In this document: piece by piece, positions 16,431-24,380 of the stretch
How positions within the stretch are numbered: position 1 is the stretch's first letter
Layout: every line of letters starts with the position of its first letter
NCBI GenBank assembly: GCA_030591585.1
Contig: JAUVAS010000023.1
Coordinates: 1-35,725 of the forward strand
Direction of reading: 5' to 3'
Source of the DNA: Flavobacterium sp.
Lineage (GTDB): Bacteria > Bacteroidota > Bacteroidia > Flavobacteriales > Flavobacteriaceae
DNA: 35,725 nt
Notes under the pieces: model-generated
The model's database searches: none
Told to the model about the DNA's origin: nothing
The model's input: the letters and a program-made list of their open reading frames with translations, nothing else
Program-made: the position numbers and the translations under genes

Positions 16431-16958
16431 ATGAAAACCTACATCGCATTACTTAGAGGAATCAACGTGTCAGGCCATAAAAAGATTTTAATGGCAGATT
16501 TAAGATTGTTACTAGAAAAATCGGGACTTCAAAATGTTCAAATCTATATTCAAAGTGGGAATGTGGTTTTTTCTTCTTCAAAAAAGCAACAGGGTTTAGA
16601 AACAACAATTCATGAAGCAATTTTAAAAAAATATGGATGGGAAGTACCCATATTGGTAAAAACAGCTTCAGAAATTAAATCGATTCTTGATGATTGTCCT
16701 TTTCCTAAGGATAAAAAAGAGAAGAGTTATTTTGTGTTACTGCAATCTGCGCCTTCTTCTTCAATTATTTCAGAAACGAATAAACTCTTATATCCAAATG
16801 AAGAGTTTATAATCACCAATTCGTGCGTTTACTTGTACAGCGAGTTAGGCGCTGCTAAGGCTAAATTAAATACCAATTTATTTGAACGAAAATTAAAAGT
16901 AAAAGCAACCGCTAGAAATTATAAAACCATGATAATATTACGAACAATGGTTTCTTAA
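16431..16958 (+). CDS. DUF1697 family protein
   Basis: 175 residues, the usual family length. The N terminus KTYIALLRGINVSGHKKILM and the phrase VQIYIQSGNVVFSS are diagnostic of DUF1697. The C terminus (KVKATARNYKTM) matches the family TxRNxxT ending. No biochemical function is established. The gene starts one base after the toxin stop, so it is probably read through from the TA promoter even though its role is likely unrelated. Confidence 0.9.
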   Translation: MKTYIALLRGINVSGHKKILMADLRLLLEKSGLQNVQIYIQSGNVVFSSSKKQQGLETTIHEAILKKYGWEVPILVKTASEIKSILDDCPFPKDKKEKSYFVLLQSAPSSSIISETNKLLYPNEEFIITNSCVYLYSELGAAKAKLNTNLFERKLKVKATARNYKTMIILRTMVS

Positions 16959-16973
16959 ATTAGCTATTTAATT

Positions 16974-16981
16974 TATCTTTG
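16974..16981 (+). promoter_or_regulatory. -7 promoter element of the mevalonate gene pair
   Basis: TATCTTTG matches TAnnTTTG, 18 nt upstream of the ATG at 17000. It leaves only a very short leader. Confidence 0.55.
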
Positions 16982-16999
16982 AAATTATTATTTACTCCA

Positions 17000-18085
17000 A
17001 TGAACGAAGCATATTTTATTCCGAAACCTTATTCTAAAACTCCCGAAAACGGGAATATTACCTGGCAATCGCCCAGTAATATCGCTTTGGTGAAATATTG
17101 GGGAAAGTATGGCGAGCAATTACCTGCAAACCCTTCGATTAGCTTTACATTGGATAATTGCAAAACAACTACGGAATTAAAATTTCAGAAAAAGGAAATA
17201 CCTTCAAATAATTTTAATTTTGAAGTTTATTTTGAAGGGGAAATTTCTGCAGATTTTAAACCAAAAATTGAAACATTCTTTCAAAGAGTTGAAAAATATG
17301 TACCTTTTTTAAAAGATTATATTTTTGAGATTCATACCGCCAATACATTCCCTCACAGTAGCGGAATCGCATCTTCAGCAAGTGGTATGAGTGCATTGGC
17401 TCTTTGTCTTTTAGATGTAGAACGGTCATTGAGCGGAGTCGAAATGACAGACAACTATTTTAATCAAAAGGCATCCTTCCTTGCAAGATTAGGATCGGGA
17501 AGTGCCTGTAGAAGTATAGAAGGGGACTTGGTAGTTTGGGGAGAACATTCAGAAATAAAGGGAAGTTCTAATCTCTTCGGAATTAAATACCCATATCAAG
17601 TTCATGATAATTTTAAAAATTATCAAGACACCATTTTATTAGTAGATAAAGGGGAGAAGCAGGTGAGTAGTTCGGTAGGGCATAATTTAATGCACAACCA
17701 CCCATTTTCAGAACAACGATTTAAACAAGCCAATAATAATCTTTCAAAATTGAGTATTGTTTTTGAGACTGGAGACCTTTCCAGATTTATAAAAATAGTT
17801 GAAAGTGAAGCCTTAACACTTCATGCAATGATGATGACCTCGATGCCCTATTTTATTTTAATGAAACCCAATACCTTGGAAATAATTAATAAAATTTGGA
17901 GTTATAGAAACAAAACAAATTCTAATATCTGCTTTACCTTAGATGCTGGTGCCAATGTTCATGTGTTATATCCTGAAAAAGAAAAAGAAGAAGTTATGGA
18001 ATTTATTAAAAATGAGTTAGTTGCATATTGTCAGAATGGGCAGTATCTTTGCGATCAAATTGGATTTGGAGCAAAAAAAGTGTAA
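17000..18085 (+). CDS. mvaD: Diphosphomevalonate decarboxylase
   Basis: 361 residues from the ATG at 17000; the TTG at 16979 is part of the -7 box. A GHMP-fold enzyme making isopentenyl diphosphate from mevalonate diphosphate with ATP. Recognised by SPSNIALVKYWGK near residue 24, the ATP loop FPHSSGIASSASGMSALAL (118-136), LARLGSGSACRSIEGD (161-176), and the catalytic Asp in CFTLDAGANVHVLYP. It is the first gene of a mevalonate cluster with a kinase 26 nt downstream. Residues 141-150 (ERSLSGVEMT) are encoded by a palindromic repeat-like stretch at 17425-17448. Confidence 0.93.
   Translation: MNEAYFIPKPYSKTPENGNITWQSPSNIALVKYWGKYGEQLPANPSISFTLDNCKTTTELKFQKKEIPSNNFNFEVYFEGEISADFKPKIETFFQRVEKYVPFLKDYIFEIHTANTFPHSSGIASSASGMSALALCLLDVERSLSGVEMTDNYFNQKASFLARLGSGSACRSIEGDLVVWGEHSEIKGSSNLFGIKYPYQVHDNFKNYQDTILLVDKGEKQVSSSVGHNLMHNHPFSEQRFKQANNNLSKLSIVFETGDLSRFIKIVESEALTLHAMMMTSMPYFILMKPNTLEIINKIWSYRNKTNSNICFTLDAGANVHVLYPEKEKEEVMEFIKNELVAYCQNGQYLCDQIGFGAKKV
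17425..17448. repeat. Palindromic repeat inside mvaD, in frame
   Basis: GTCATT (17425-17430) and AATGAC (17443-17448) flank GAGCGGAGTCGA. The whole matches the GTCATT-GAGCGGAGTCGA-AATGAC palindrome I know as a frequent intergenic repeat in Flavobacteria. It is read in frame as part of ERSLSGVEMTD. It lies between two conserved ATP-site motifs, in a region where a variable loop is plausible. Confidence 0.6.
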
Positions 18086-18111
18086 TTTTATCCAACCAAA
18101 CACATACCTAC

Positions 18112-19050
18112 ATGTACGGACCCTTATTTTACTCAAAAATTCTTCTCTTTGGAGAATATGGAATTATTAAAGATTCCAAAGGCTTATCGATACCTTATAA
18201 TTTTTTTAAAGGAGCGTTAAAAATTGATGAGCACCGCACGATGAGTACTCACCGTTCTAACCAAACTTTGAAGCGTTTTTCTACATATCTTGAAAAAATA
18301 CAGGAAGAAAATCCGAATTTAGTAACGTTCGATATTGAAAAATTTAAAACAGATGTTGAAGCTGGATTGTATTTTGATTCTAGTATTCCGCAAGGATATG
18401 GAGTAGGGAGTAGTGGAGCTTTGGTTGCTGCTATTTATGATAAATATGCGTACCATAAAATTACAATTTTAGAAAACTTAACTAGAGAAAAGCTGTTGAT
18501 TTTAAAAGCTATTTTTGGTGAAATGGAATCTTTTTTCCACGGAAAATCTTCAGGATTAGATCCGTTGAATAGTTATTTAAGCTTGCCAATTCTTATCAAT
18601 TCTAAAGACAATATTGAGCCAGCAGGAATTCCATCTCAACCTGAAAACGGGAAAGGAGCTGTCTTTTTATTAGATAGTGGTATTACTGGAAAAACCGCAC
18701 CTATGGTTCAAATATTTATGGAAAGCATGAAACAAGAGGGGTTCCGTAATATGCTAAAAGATCAATTTGTAAAACACACAGATGCTTGCGTATCTGACTT
18801 TTTACAAGGCAATGTGAAATCACTTTTCGGAAATGTAAAAGAACTTTCAAAAGTAGTACTTGATAATTTTAAGCCTATGATTCCTAAAGAATTTCACACG
18901 CTGTGGAAAAAAGGAATTGAAACCAATGCCTATTATTTAAAACTTTGCGGTTCGGGCGGAGGAGGTTATATGCTTGGTTTTACCGAAGATATTGCAACTG
19001 CTAGACAGGCACTTAAAGGGTATAAACTTGAAGTAGTTTATAATTTTTAA
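18112..19050 (+). CDS. GHMP kinase, mevalonate kinase-like
   Basis: 312 residues from the ATG at 18112 (MYGPLFYSKILLFGEYGII). The longer frame from 18028 overlaps mvaD and starts with an unconserved tail. Three GHMP signatures are visible: KILLFGEYG (substrate binding), PQGYGVGSSGALVAAIYDKY (ATP loop, 93-112) and KLCGSGGGGYMLGF (near 280). HGKSSGLDPLNSYLS resembles the mevalonate kinase segment with the catalytic Asp. The likely reaction is phosphorylation of mevalonate. Phosphomevalonate kinase is an alternative, but the position directly after mvaD and the N-terminal FGEYGII favour mevalonate kinase. Confidence 0.85.
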   Translation: MYGPLFYSKILLFGEYGIIKDSKGLSIPYNFFKGALKIDEHRTMSTHRSNQTLKRFSTYLEKIQEENPNLVTFDIEKFKTDVEAGLYFDSSIPQGYGVGSSGALVAAIYDKYAYHKITILENLTREKLLILKAIFGEMESFFHGKSSGLDPLNSYLSLPILINSKDNIEPAGIPSQPENGKGAVFLLDSGITGKTAPMVQIFMESMKQEGFRNMLKDQFVKHTDACVSDFLQGNVKSLFGNVKELSKVVLDNFKPMIPKEFHTLWKKGIETNAYYLKLCGSGGGGYMLGFTEDIATARQALKGYKLEVVYNF

Positions 19051-19259
19051 GAATCACTTTTTTGCTTGTTATACTTATTGCATTTAGGTTTTCGGGAATT
19101 TTGACAAATTATTTTTTTCTTTATCAAGGCATAAATTATAAAGCATAGCCTTAGTTACGGTTTATAATTTTAACGTAGAGAAAGGTAAAAGAAGCAGTGA
19201 AAAAACCGAAAAGCTATGTGTAATGAGTGTATTTCACAATGATAATTTTATTTTAACCT

Positions 19260-20162
19260 ATGTTAAGTAGAAAACAAAAATACTTTTTTCTTAAGTTTTT
19301 CAGTTTGTTTTCTATTGTTAGAGGGTACAATGTATTGGTAATTATTGTCGCACAATACTTAACTTCCATTTATATTTTAGCTCCCAACTTACCCGCTAAA
19401 GAGGTGTTTTTTGATATTAATTTATTTATGTTGGTGTTAGCTTCTGCTTCTGCTATTGCAGCGGGTTACATCATCAATAGCTTTTACGATAGCGAAAAAG
19501 ATCTAATAAACCGTCCTCGAAAAACGATGTTGGATAGGTTGGTAAGTCAACGAACAAAATTAACTTCATACTTTGTTTTAAACTTTCTGTCAGTAATTTT
19601 TGCGAGTTATGTTTCCTTTAAAGCGGTGGTATTTTTTTCGTTATATATCTTCGGGATTTGGTTCTATTCACATAAACTTAAAAAGTATCCTTTTGTTGGA
19701 AATCTTGTTGCTGCTACCCTTGCAGTGATTCCGTTTTTTGCAATCTTTATTTATTATAAAAATTTTGATTTAGTCATTTTTGTACACGCAACATTCTTGT
19801 TTTTAATTATTGTTATGCGAGAATTAGTGAAAGATTTAGAAAACATTAAAGGTGACTTAGCACATAATTACAGGACAATCCCAGTGGTTTATGGGGTAGA
19901 AGTTTCAAAAATTATGTTAACCATAGTAAGCGTGTTAACCTTGATTCCAACGTATTTTTTAATTACAAAATTTGATATTGGATATATGAGCTATTTCTTC
20001 TTCGGAAGTATTATTGCATTATTTATATTTGTTACAATACTGTGGAAATCAAATAAAAAGCTTCATTATGTAATTCTTCACAACATATTAAAACTCATTA
20101 TTTTAGTTGGAGTTATTAGTATTGTTCTTGTTAAACCGGCCTTGATACTTAATCGTTTTTAG
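19260..20162 (+). CDS. UbiA-family prenyltransferase (geranylgeranylglycerol-phosphate geranylgeranyltransferase-like)
   Basis: 300 residues with about eight or nine hydrophobic membrane helices. The first Asp-rich motif, NSFYDSEKDLINRPRKTM (N73, D77, D81), and the second, RELVKDLENIKGDLAHNYRT (D192, D199), define the UbiA superfamily and bind prenyl-diphosphate through magnesium. Flavobacterial homologues in this gene position are usually annotated as geranylgeranylglycerol-phosphate geranylgeranyltransferase by similarity to the archaeal lipid enzyme. The real acceptor here is unproven; a quinone or another polyprenyl acceptor is possible. It lies 209 nt after the kinase gene and shares the isoprenoid theme. 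Confidence 0.85.
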   Translation: MLSRKQKYFFLKFFSLFSIVRGYNVLVIIVAQYLTSIYILAPNLPAKEVFFDINLFMLVLASASAIAAGYIINSFYDSEKDLINRPRKTMLDRLVSQRTKLTSYFVLNFLSVIFASYVSFKAVVFFSLYIFGIWFYSHKLKKYPFVGNLVAATLAVIPFFAIFIYYKNFDLVIFVHATFLFLIIVMRELVKDLENIKGDLAHNYRTIPVVYGVEVSKIMLTIVSVLTLIPTYFLITKFDIGYMSYFFFGSIIALFIFVTILWKSNKKLHYVILHNILKLIILVGVISIVLVKPALILNRF

Positions 20163-20231
20163 TAATAAATAATATTTTAGGTTATGTAGTTTTCACAATT
20201 GAGTTTTAGGTATTTAGAACTTGAAATACTA

Positions 20232-20239
20232 TATCTTTG
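20232..20239 (+). promoter_or_regulatory. -7 promoter element of the pseudouridine-synthase-like gene
   Basis: TATCTTTG matches TAnnTTTG, 69 nt upstream of the ATG. The leader it defines contains the hairpin at 20292-20307. Confidence 0.5.
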
Positions 20240-20291
20240 CAGCCAAATTATCTAAAGCTTTTGCGATGGATAAGATATTAATTTAAAAGGG

Positions 20292-20307
20292 TTCCGTTTT
20301 TACGGAA
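20292..20307 (+). promoter_or_regulatory. Hairpin abutting the start codon of the pseudouridine-synthase-like gene
   Basis: TTCCGT (20292-20297) pairs with ACGGAA (20302-20307) across a TTTT loop, ending one base before the ATG at 20309. It would cover the ribosome-binding region, so an effect on translation is possible. The six-base stem is modest. Confidence 0.35.
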
Positions 20308-20308
20308 A

Positions 20309-21145
20309 ATGAATATGAGCAAGCAGAAAGGAAATAGCAGAAAACAAGATACTTCAGGTAAAGGGAATAAGAAGAGTCATTTCAGAAAAGATTCTAATAA
20401 AATTTCTTCAGAAAAGAAGCCGCAAAATAAACCTTCAAATCCGGCAGACGGGATAAGGTTAAATAAATACATCTCAAATTCTGGAATTTGTTCTCGTCGA
20501 GAAGCAGATATGTATATTCAGGTTGGAAGCGTTGAGGTAAACGGAAAAATCATCAACGAAATGGGCTTTAAAGTAAAGCTTACCGATGAAGTAAAGTTTG
20601 ACGGAAGAAAGATTTCCCCTGAAGCAAAAGCCTATGTGTTACTTAATAAACCTAAAGGATTTGCTACCACAACGAGCAATGCAAAAGGAAATACTGTAAT
20701 GGATCTTGTGGCAAGAGCATCTACTGTAAATCTGAATCCAATTGGTAGGTTAGGGCGTAATGCAACAGGATTGTTATTATTTACTAACGATGATGAGTTT
20801 ATGCAAAAATTTACTCGAAAAGGTGTGACGCGATTATTCCATATTGAATTGGATAAAAACTTAAAATCAGAGGATATTCAGAAAATTAGAGACGGACTTA
20901 AAATTGATGGAAAAACCATTGAAGTAGAAGATGTTAGTTGGGTTAAAAATGCTCCAAAAAAAGAAGTAGGTCTTAAAATAAAACATATAGGCAACAGTGT
21001 AATTCGTACTATTTTCGAGCATTTAAACTACAATGTAGTGAAAGTAGATTGTGTTACCATTGGTCCACTTACCAAAAAAGAGTTGTCTCGTGGAAGATGG
21101 AGATACCTTTCTGAGCAGGAAATGAATACTTTTAGTATGCTTTAA
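20309..21145 (+). CDS. RluB/RsuA-family pseudouridine synthase homologue lacking the catalytic Asp
   Basis: 278 residues. A lysine-rich disordered tail (1-~47) precedes an S4 RNA-binding domain (~48-106; GIRLNKYISNSGICSRREAD) and a RsuA/RluB-type catalytic domain (VLLNKPKGFATTT, NPIGRLGRNATGLLLFTND). The family catalytic motif is GRLD, but here it reads GRLG: codon GGG at residue 149 in place of the essential aspartate, with the surrounding residues kept. The protein may bind rRNA without isomerising uridine, or be a diverged form. NCBI-type annotation would still call it a pseudouridine synthase. It is followed 47 nt later by the MutS-like gene. A second ATG at 20315 is an equally possible start. 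Confidence 0.85.
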   Translation: MNMSKQKGNSRKQDTSGKGNKKSHFRKDSNKISSEKKPQNKPSNPADGIRLNKYISNSGICSRREADMYIQVGSVEVNGKIINEMGFKVKLTDEVKFDGRKISPEAKAYVLLNKPKGFATTTSNAKGNTVMDLVARASTVNLNPIGRLGRNATGLLLFTNDDEFMQKFTRKGVTRLFHIELDKNLKSEDIQKIRDGLKIDGKTIEVEDVSWVKNAPKKEVGLKIKHIGNSVIRTIFEHLNYNVVKVDCVTIGPLTKKELSRGRWRYLSEQEMNTFSML

Positions 21146-21153
21146 TTTTATGT

Positions 21154-21180
21154 CCTGCAAGATCCAAGAAACCTTGTAGG
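21154..21180. repeat. Palindromic intergenic repeat
   Basis: CCTGCAAG (21154-21161) pairs with CTTGTAGG (21173-21180) with one G-T pair and an 11-base loop. It resembles the AACCTGCAAGG...CCTTGTAGGTT type of repeat frequent in flavobacterial genomes. There is no T run of terminator quality after it. Confidence 0.45.
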
Positions 21181-21192
21181 TATTTATTCTAT

Positions 21193-22962
21193 ATGAATCA
21201 GCCTTTAGAATTTTACACACAACAAAAACAACTTTTTGAGAAAGAACTGTCTCTAATTAACCGAAAGCTTTTCAGGTTAAGTATGATTCGTTTAGTGGTA
21301 TTTTTATCTATTGTTTTTTGTGTTTGGTTTTTCTTAGGGAATATAAAAGTACTAGTTCCTGTTATTGTATTGGAAATAGTTTTGTTCTTTTATTTGGTTT
21401 CAAAATATTCAGACTTAAAATTACTGAAACAAAAAAAACAGCAACTTATTTATATTAATCAAGTTGAAATTAATGTAATTCAAGGTGATATTTCGGACTT
21501 AGACTTCGGAAATGAGTTTAAAGATCCAACCCATTTTTTTAGCTACGATATAGATTTGTTTGGGAAAGGGTCCTTTTTTCAATACCTCAATAGAACAACG
21601 ATTAAAACGGGGAAAGAGAAATTGGTATCTATTTTTACTTCAAATACTATTGAAGGGATTGAAGAGAAACAAGAAGCCATTAGGGAATTGTCAAATAAAC
21701 CAAAATGGCGTCAGAATTTTTCTGCCACCGGAAGTTTAATTAATGTAGATGCCAGTATTAAAACCATTGTTAATTGGTTAAGCTTACATAAGTCATTTAC
21801 CCCAAAAACAATGCGTTATCTGCCCAATGTATTTGGTGTTTTTTCATTAGTTCTTTTTTTGTTAAGTTATTTAGATTTAATTCCAAATTCTGTAATTGTA
21901 ACGTGGTTTTTCATAGGATTAGGAATTACAGGAGCCTATATTAAAAAAATTAATAATCTTTATTTACACGCTAATAAGGCAAAGGAAACTTTTAAACAGT
22001 ACCATCAGTTATTAGGGTTAATTGAAAAAGAAATATTTATTTCAGAAATACTACAAAAAAAGCAACAAGAAATAAAAACCGAACATAAAAAGGCTTCACA
22101 AATATTTCTTGAGTTTTCAAAAATATTAGACGCTTTTGACCAACGGAATAATATGATTATTGGAATTTTCGCAAATGCATTTGCCTTGCGTGATTTGCAT
22201 CATTCTTATAAAATTGAGCAGTGGATTAACATTTATTTAGAAAAGGTAGAATATTGGTTTGAGGTGATCGCTTTTTTCGATGCAGAGAATTCTTTGGCAA
22301 ATTTTAAATTTAATCACCCAAAATTTGCATTTCCAAGTATAAATTCAGGTAAGAAAACGATAGAAGCTAAAGATTTAGGGCATCCGTTACTTCCAGATGA
22401 AAAACGGGTAACAAGTTCGGTAACGATTAATAAAGAAGAATTTTTTATTATTACAGGAGCTAATATGGCTGGGAAAAGCACTTTTTTACGCACGGTATCT
22501 CTTTCTATTGTCATGGCAAATATAGGATTGCCAGTGTGTGCTTCAGAATTTAATTATTCGCCTATTAAGTTGATTACGAGCATGCGTACCAGTGATTCTT
22601 TGACTGAAGATGAATCGTATTTCTTTTCAGAATTAAAGCGCCTAAAATTTATTGTAGATTCCATCGAAAAAGATAATTACTTTATCATTTTAGATGAAAT
22701 ATTAAAAGGAACTAACAGCACCGACAAGGCAATAGGCTCTCGAAAATTTGTACAAAAATTAGTAGCATCTAACTCTACAGGAATTATCGCTACGCACGAT
22801 TTAAGTCTTTGCGAAATTGCCAATGAACTTTCTGAAGTGAAAAATTACTATTTTGATGCAGAAATTATTAATGATGAGTTGCATTTTGATTACGCTTTAA
22901 AAATAGGAATTTGTAAAAACATGAATGCTTCTTTCTTGCTGAAGAAAATGGAAATTGTGTAA
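21193..22962 (+). CDS. Membrane-anchored MutS-like ATPase
   Basis: 589 residues. The C-terminal third is a MutS-type ABC ATPase: Walker A GANMAGKSTF (422-431), DESYFFSELKRL (ABC signature region, ~473-484), Walker B FIILDEILKGTN (497-508) and His loop ATHD (533-536). The N-terminal half has two pairs of hydrophobic helices (about 34-70 and 212-250), so the protein should sit in the inner membrane. The mismatch-recognition and connector domains of MutS are absent. It is therefore unlikely to act in classic mismatch repair. Such proteins are known in Bacteroidota genomes but their function is unclear. The stop is 3 bp from the convergent gene. Confidence 0.85.
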   Translation: MNQPLEFYTQQKQLFEKELSLINRKLFRLSMIRLVVFLSIVFCVWFFLGNIKVLVPVIVLEIVLFFYLVSKYSDLKLLKQKKQQLIYINQVEINVIQGDISDLDFGNEFKDPTHFFSYDIDLFGKGSFFQYLNRTTIKTGKEKLVSIFTSNTIEGIEEKQEAIRELSNKPKWRQNFSATGSLINVDASIKTIVNWLSLHKSFTPKTMRYLPNVFGVFSLVLFLLSYLDLIPNSVIVTWFFIGLGITGAYIKKINNLYLHANKAKETFKQYHQLLGLIEKEIFISEILQKKQQEIKTEHKKASQIFLEFSKILDAFDQRNNMIIGIFANAFALRDLHHSYKIEQWINIYLEKVEYWFEVIAFFDAENSLANFKFNHPKFAFPSINSGKKTIEAKDLGHPLLPDEKRVTSSVTINKEEFFIITGANMAGKSTFLRTVSLSIVMANIGLPVCASEFNYSPIKLITSMRTSDSLTEDESYFFSELKRLKFIVDSIEKDNYFIILDEILKGTNSTDKAIGSRKFVQKLVASNSTGIIATHDLSLCEIANELSEVKNYYFDAEIINDELHFDYALKIGICKNMNASFLLKKMEIV

Positions 22963-22965
22963 TTC

Positions 22966-24363
22966 TTAAAAGGGTGAATTTTCAGATAAGTGTTTTCTTA
23001 ATTGCTCTTTTTTAACCTCCCAAAAAAGATACCCAATTACAATGAAATATTCCAACGCCACTAACCATAAGTTTTCTGAAAACCCATCCACTCCATAAGC
23101 AGAGTAACTTAATAGTATTACAAAACTCCAAACAATAGGAAATCTATATTTAGTGAAAATTGATAACAATAAAGGAGTCGCAATGTACCAAGGGTGTATG
23201 GTTGTTGATAGTAAATAGTAAAATGAAATACTGAACAACATCACTGTAATTAGTTGTTTCAAGCTTTTGTTATTACGAAGAAAAGTAATAAGCACTATAT
23301 ATGTAATTACTATCAACGGGAGTATTTTTCCAATGGTTTCTATCATATTCCAACCTACAATTTTGAAGCCAATCCAACGTATTACATAATAGACGCTTGC
23401 ATTAAACTCGAAATTTTGAAACCAAAGCCCTATAGTCTCAGCAAAGTTTGAAACAAATTGAGGAGAATAAAAAGGTAAAAAAGTGATGACTACAGTTGCA
23501 ACTGTAGTTAGATAAAAAATAAAAATATTATAAAAACCTTTTTTTGAACCGTAGGTATTAGCAAACCATTGGAAAAACAATGGAAGAAACAATAGAGGAA
23601 TTAGTTTAACTGAAATCGATAAACCTAAAACAACTGCCGATCCTACCCATTTTTGTTGTTGTAATAAATACAATGACCACACTAAAAAGAAGAGCATCAC
23701 AGATTCAAAATGGAGGTTTCCGGTAAGCTCAATAATGATAAACGGATTTAGAAAATACCAGAATATTTTATCGGGATCTTGCTCTAAACCTTTTAGTAAT
23801 TTTCTTCCGAAGTAAAGGATTCCTATATCTGCTAAAACGATTAAAACCTTTAAAACAATTACCGAACCCAAAATACTTTTTCCTGCAAACAAGGCTGCAA
23901 TAGCAAACCAAAGTTGGTTAATAGGAGGGTAGTTGCTGTAATGGATTCCGTTGAGAATCCCCATTCCATTATAGAGTTCTTGGGCTTGGTTTACTGTTGC
24001 TCCTCTTGTCGCCTCGAGCGCAGTCGAGAGGTTGTTTAATAAATTTTCAGGAGTAAACAAATAAGGATTAACTCCTTGAAAGACGAGCCTTCCATCCCAG
24101 ATAAAACGATAAAAATCTTGCGATAGGTTGGGTAGAACGCCAATAAATATAAGTCTAAAAAGAACTCCTATTCCAGCTAAAACCCAGAACCTTCCTTTGT
24201 TTAATTGAAGTAATTTGTATGATAAAAAAAATAAAGTCCCATAGAGAGAGATAAGTTTTATAAAGTCACTTCGGTCTAGATCAAACGCAAAAACCCCATA
24301 AAATAAACCGATTACTAAAACTAGTAGTATGATTATTTTATGGGGTTTTAGATTTTCTAGCAT
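22966..24363 (-). CDS. Polytopic GT-C type mannosyltransferase-like protein
   Basis: 465 residues with about eleven hydrophobic segments. The first extracytoplasmic loop carries SQDFYRFIWDGRLVFQGVNP (81-100) with an acidic residue pair, and HYSNYPPINQLWFAIAALF follows (141-159). This pattern is typical of GT-C and DUF2029-like glycosyltransferases that use polyprenyl-phosphate sugars. The likely role is transfer of mannose or another hexose to a glycan or lipid at the outer face of the inner membrane; donor and acceptor are inferred. The loop 112-128 (STALEATRGATVNQAQE) contains a palindromic repeat at DNA level. The gene is on the strand of the lipoprotein gene upstream, 17 bp away. Confidence 0.75.
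   Translation of the reverse strand: MLENLKPHKIIILLVLVIGLFYGVFAFDLDRSDFIKLISLYGTLFFLSYKLLQLNKGRFWVLAGIGVLFRLIFIGVLPNLSQDFYRFIWDGRLVFQGVNPYLFTPENLLNNLSTALEATRGATVNQAQELYNGMGILNGIHYSNYPPINQLWFAIAALFAGKSILGSVIVLKVLIVLADIGILYFGRKLLKGLEQDPDKIFWYFLNPFIIIELTGNLHFESVMLFFLVWSLYLLQQQKWVGSAVVLGLSISVKLIPLLFLPLFFQWFANTYGSKKGFYNIFIFYLTTVATVVITFLPFYSPQFVSNFAETIGLWFQNFEFNASVYYVIRWIGFKIVGWNMIETIGKILPLIVITYIVLITFLRNNKSLKQLITVMLFSISFYYLLSTTIHPWYIATPLLLSIFTKYRFPIVWSFVILLSYSAYGVDGFSENLWLVALEYFIVIGYLFWEVKKEQLRKHLSENSPF
24012..24031. repeat. Palindromic repeat inside the mannosyltransferase-like gene, in frame
   Basis: CTCGA (24013-24017) and TCGAG (24024-24028) enclose GCGCAG, flanked by CC and AGG. CTCGACTGCGCTCGAG is a hallmark core of repeats frequent between genes in Flavobacteria. 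Here it is translated on the minus strand as LSTALEA in an extracytoplasmic loop. Confidence 0.6.
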
Positions 24364-24380
24364 TGAGCTAGCAAGTTAAT

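Noticed and set aside
21193-22962. Assigning the MutS-like gene to DNA mismatch repair
   Set aside because: Mismatch-recognition and connector domains are missing and membrane helices are present, so only the ATPase supports the name.
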